5,903 nucleotides of DNA from Bacillota bacterium (GTDB lineage: Bacteria; Bacillota; Clostridia; Christensenellales; Aristaeellaceae), in NCBI GenBank assembly GCA_023391725.1, contig JAEWAH010000160.1, positions 1-5,903 of the forward strand. The letters are read 5' to 3'. Both the position numbers and the translations under genes were made by a program. The notes under the pieces were generated by a model. It ran no database searches. It had not been told where the DNA came from and saw only the letters and a program-made list of their open reading frames with translations. This document shows, piece by piece, positions 5,544 through 5,903 of this stretch. Position 1 is the first letter of the stretch, and every line of letters begins with the position of its first letter.

Positions 5544-5903
5544 TCATTGCCTATTTCGCGTTGCTGGCCATTTTGGTGAGTTTCATCTGCGGTGGAAAGT
5601 TAAGGTACATGGCGGAGAATATGCTCCGCTGCATCTGGCTTCCGCCGCTGGCTTTTGCAATTGAGGCGCTTTGCCCGCTTTTGAGGGACCGCATCCCCAT
5701 CCCCATCGCTCAGTGGCAATGGATGGCTGTCACGCTGGAATATATTTTGCTCTTTTTGTTTTGCTTCCTTAACTGGAAACGCAAGTCCGTCCGTATCATG
5801 CTGCTGGGTAGTTTCCTTAATTTTTTTGTCATCGCCTGGTATGGGTTCCGTATGCCTGTTGCGCCCATTGTATATGAGTTCCCTAACATGGCTCCCATGG
5901 TGG
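5540..5903 (+). CDS. DUF5317-like membrane protein (3' end cut by window edge)
   Basis: The first 121 codons of a small integral membrane protein are visible. Hydrophobic helices lie near 1-17, 30-48, 59-78 and 84-101. The pattern fits the DUF5317 family: a GGKL turn after the first helix (18-21), a WLPPLAFAIEAL second helix (33-44), and the motif WYGFRMPVAP (100-109), where relatives as I remember them usually carry a similar NGGRMPV segment. Function is unknown for the family. Its ATG overlaps the HD-GYP stop as ATGA (5540-5543), and a purine-rich AAGGAG lies inside the end of the preceding gene, so coupled translation is likely. The tight link suggests it works with, or senses for, the phosphodiesterase. 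Family assignment is from memory of the motif pattern. Confidence 0.8.
   Translation, partial: MIIAYFALLAILVSFICGGKLRYMAENMLRCIWLPPLAFAIEALCPLLRDRIPIPIAQWQWMAVTLEYILLFLFCFLNWKRKSVRIMLLGSFLNFFVIAWYGFRMPVAPIVYEFPNMAPMV

Noticed and set aside
1..5903. CRISPR arrays, insertion sequences, tRNA or rRNA genes
   Set aside because: No regularly spaced repeats, transposase motifs, terminal inverted repeats or recognisable tRNA/rRNA segments were seen on either strand.

Overview
The window most likely comes from a member of the Bacillota, probably a Clostridia-type anaerobe. The reasons are strong AGGAGG-type ribosome binding sites, near-consensus housekeeping (sigma-A type) promoters, a YhfW-like FAD/Rieske protein, and an HD-GYP protein followed by a DUF5317-like protein. 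Genes are moderately G+C-rich, while the intergenic region around 3040-3240 is clearly A+T-rich. Assignment below phylum is inference.

Left part (1-1940). A D-isomer-specific 2-hydroxyacid dehydrogenase runs leftward off the window edge. A FAD-dependent oxidoreductase with a C-terminal Rieske [2Fe-2S] domain runs rightward from the same 117-bp intergenic region. The dehydrogenase has a clear promoter there. The flavoprotein gene meets the next gene tail to tail with only 20 bp between stop codons, and I see no intrinsic terminator between them.

Middle and right part (1941-5903). This is a cyclic-di-GMP signalling locus. A six-helix membrane diguanylate cyclase with intact GGEEF and I-site runs leftward. 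Diverging from it is a rightward cluster: an unrecognised 231-aa protein, a 27-codon hydrophobic peptide gene with a perfect Shine-Dalgarno, a multi-helix membrane HD-GYP phosphodiesterase with intact catalytic motifs, and a DUF5317-like membrane protein that overlaps the phosphodiesterase stop by ATGA and runs off the right edge. Two opposed near-consensus promoters share a 248-bp region that carries inverted and repeated GCATAT boxes touching both -35 elements. The locus therefore encodes a synthase and a hydrolase of the same second messenger from opposed, possibly co-regulated promoters.

The most unusual parts are the unrecognised 231-aa protein, the tiny peptide gene (SD partly inside a predicted 8-bp stem, reading frame possibly continuing in -1), and the HD-GYP start, where the only conventional start codon lies inside a 10-base anti-SD match.
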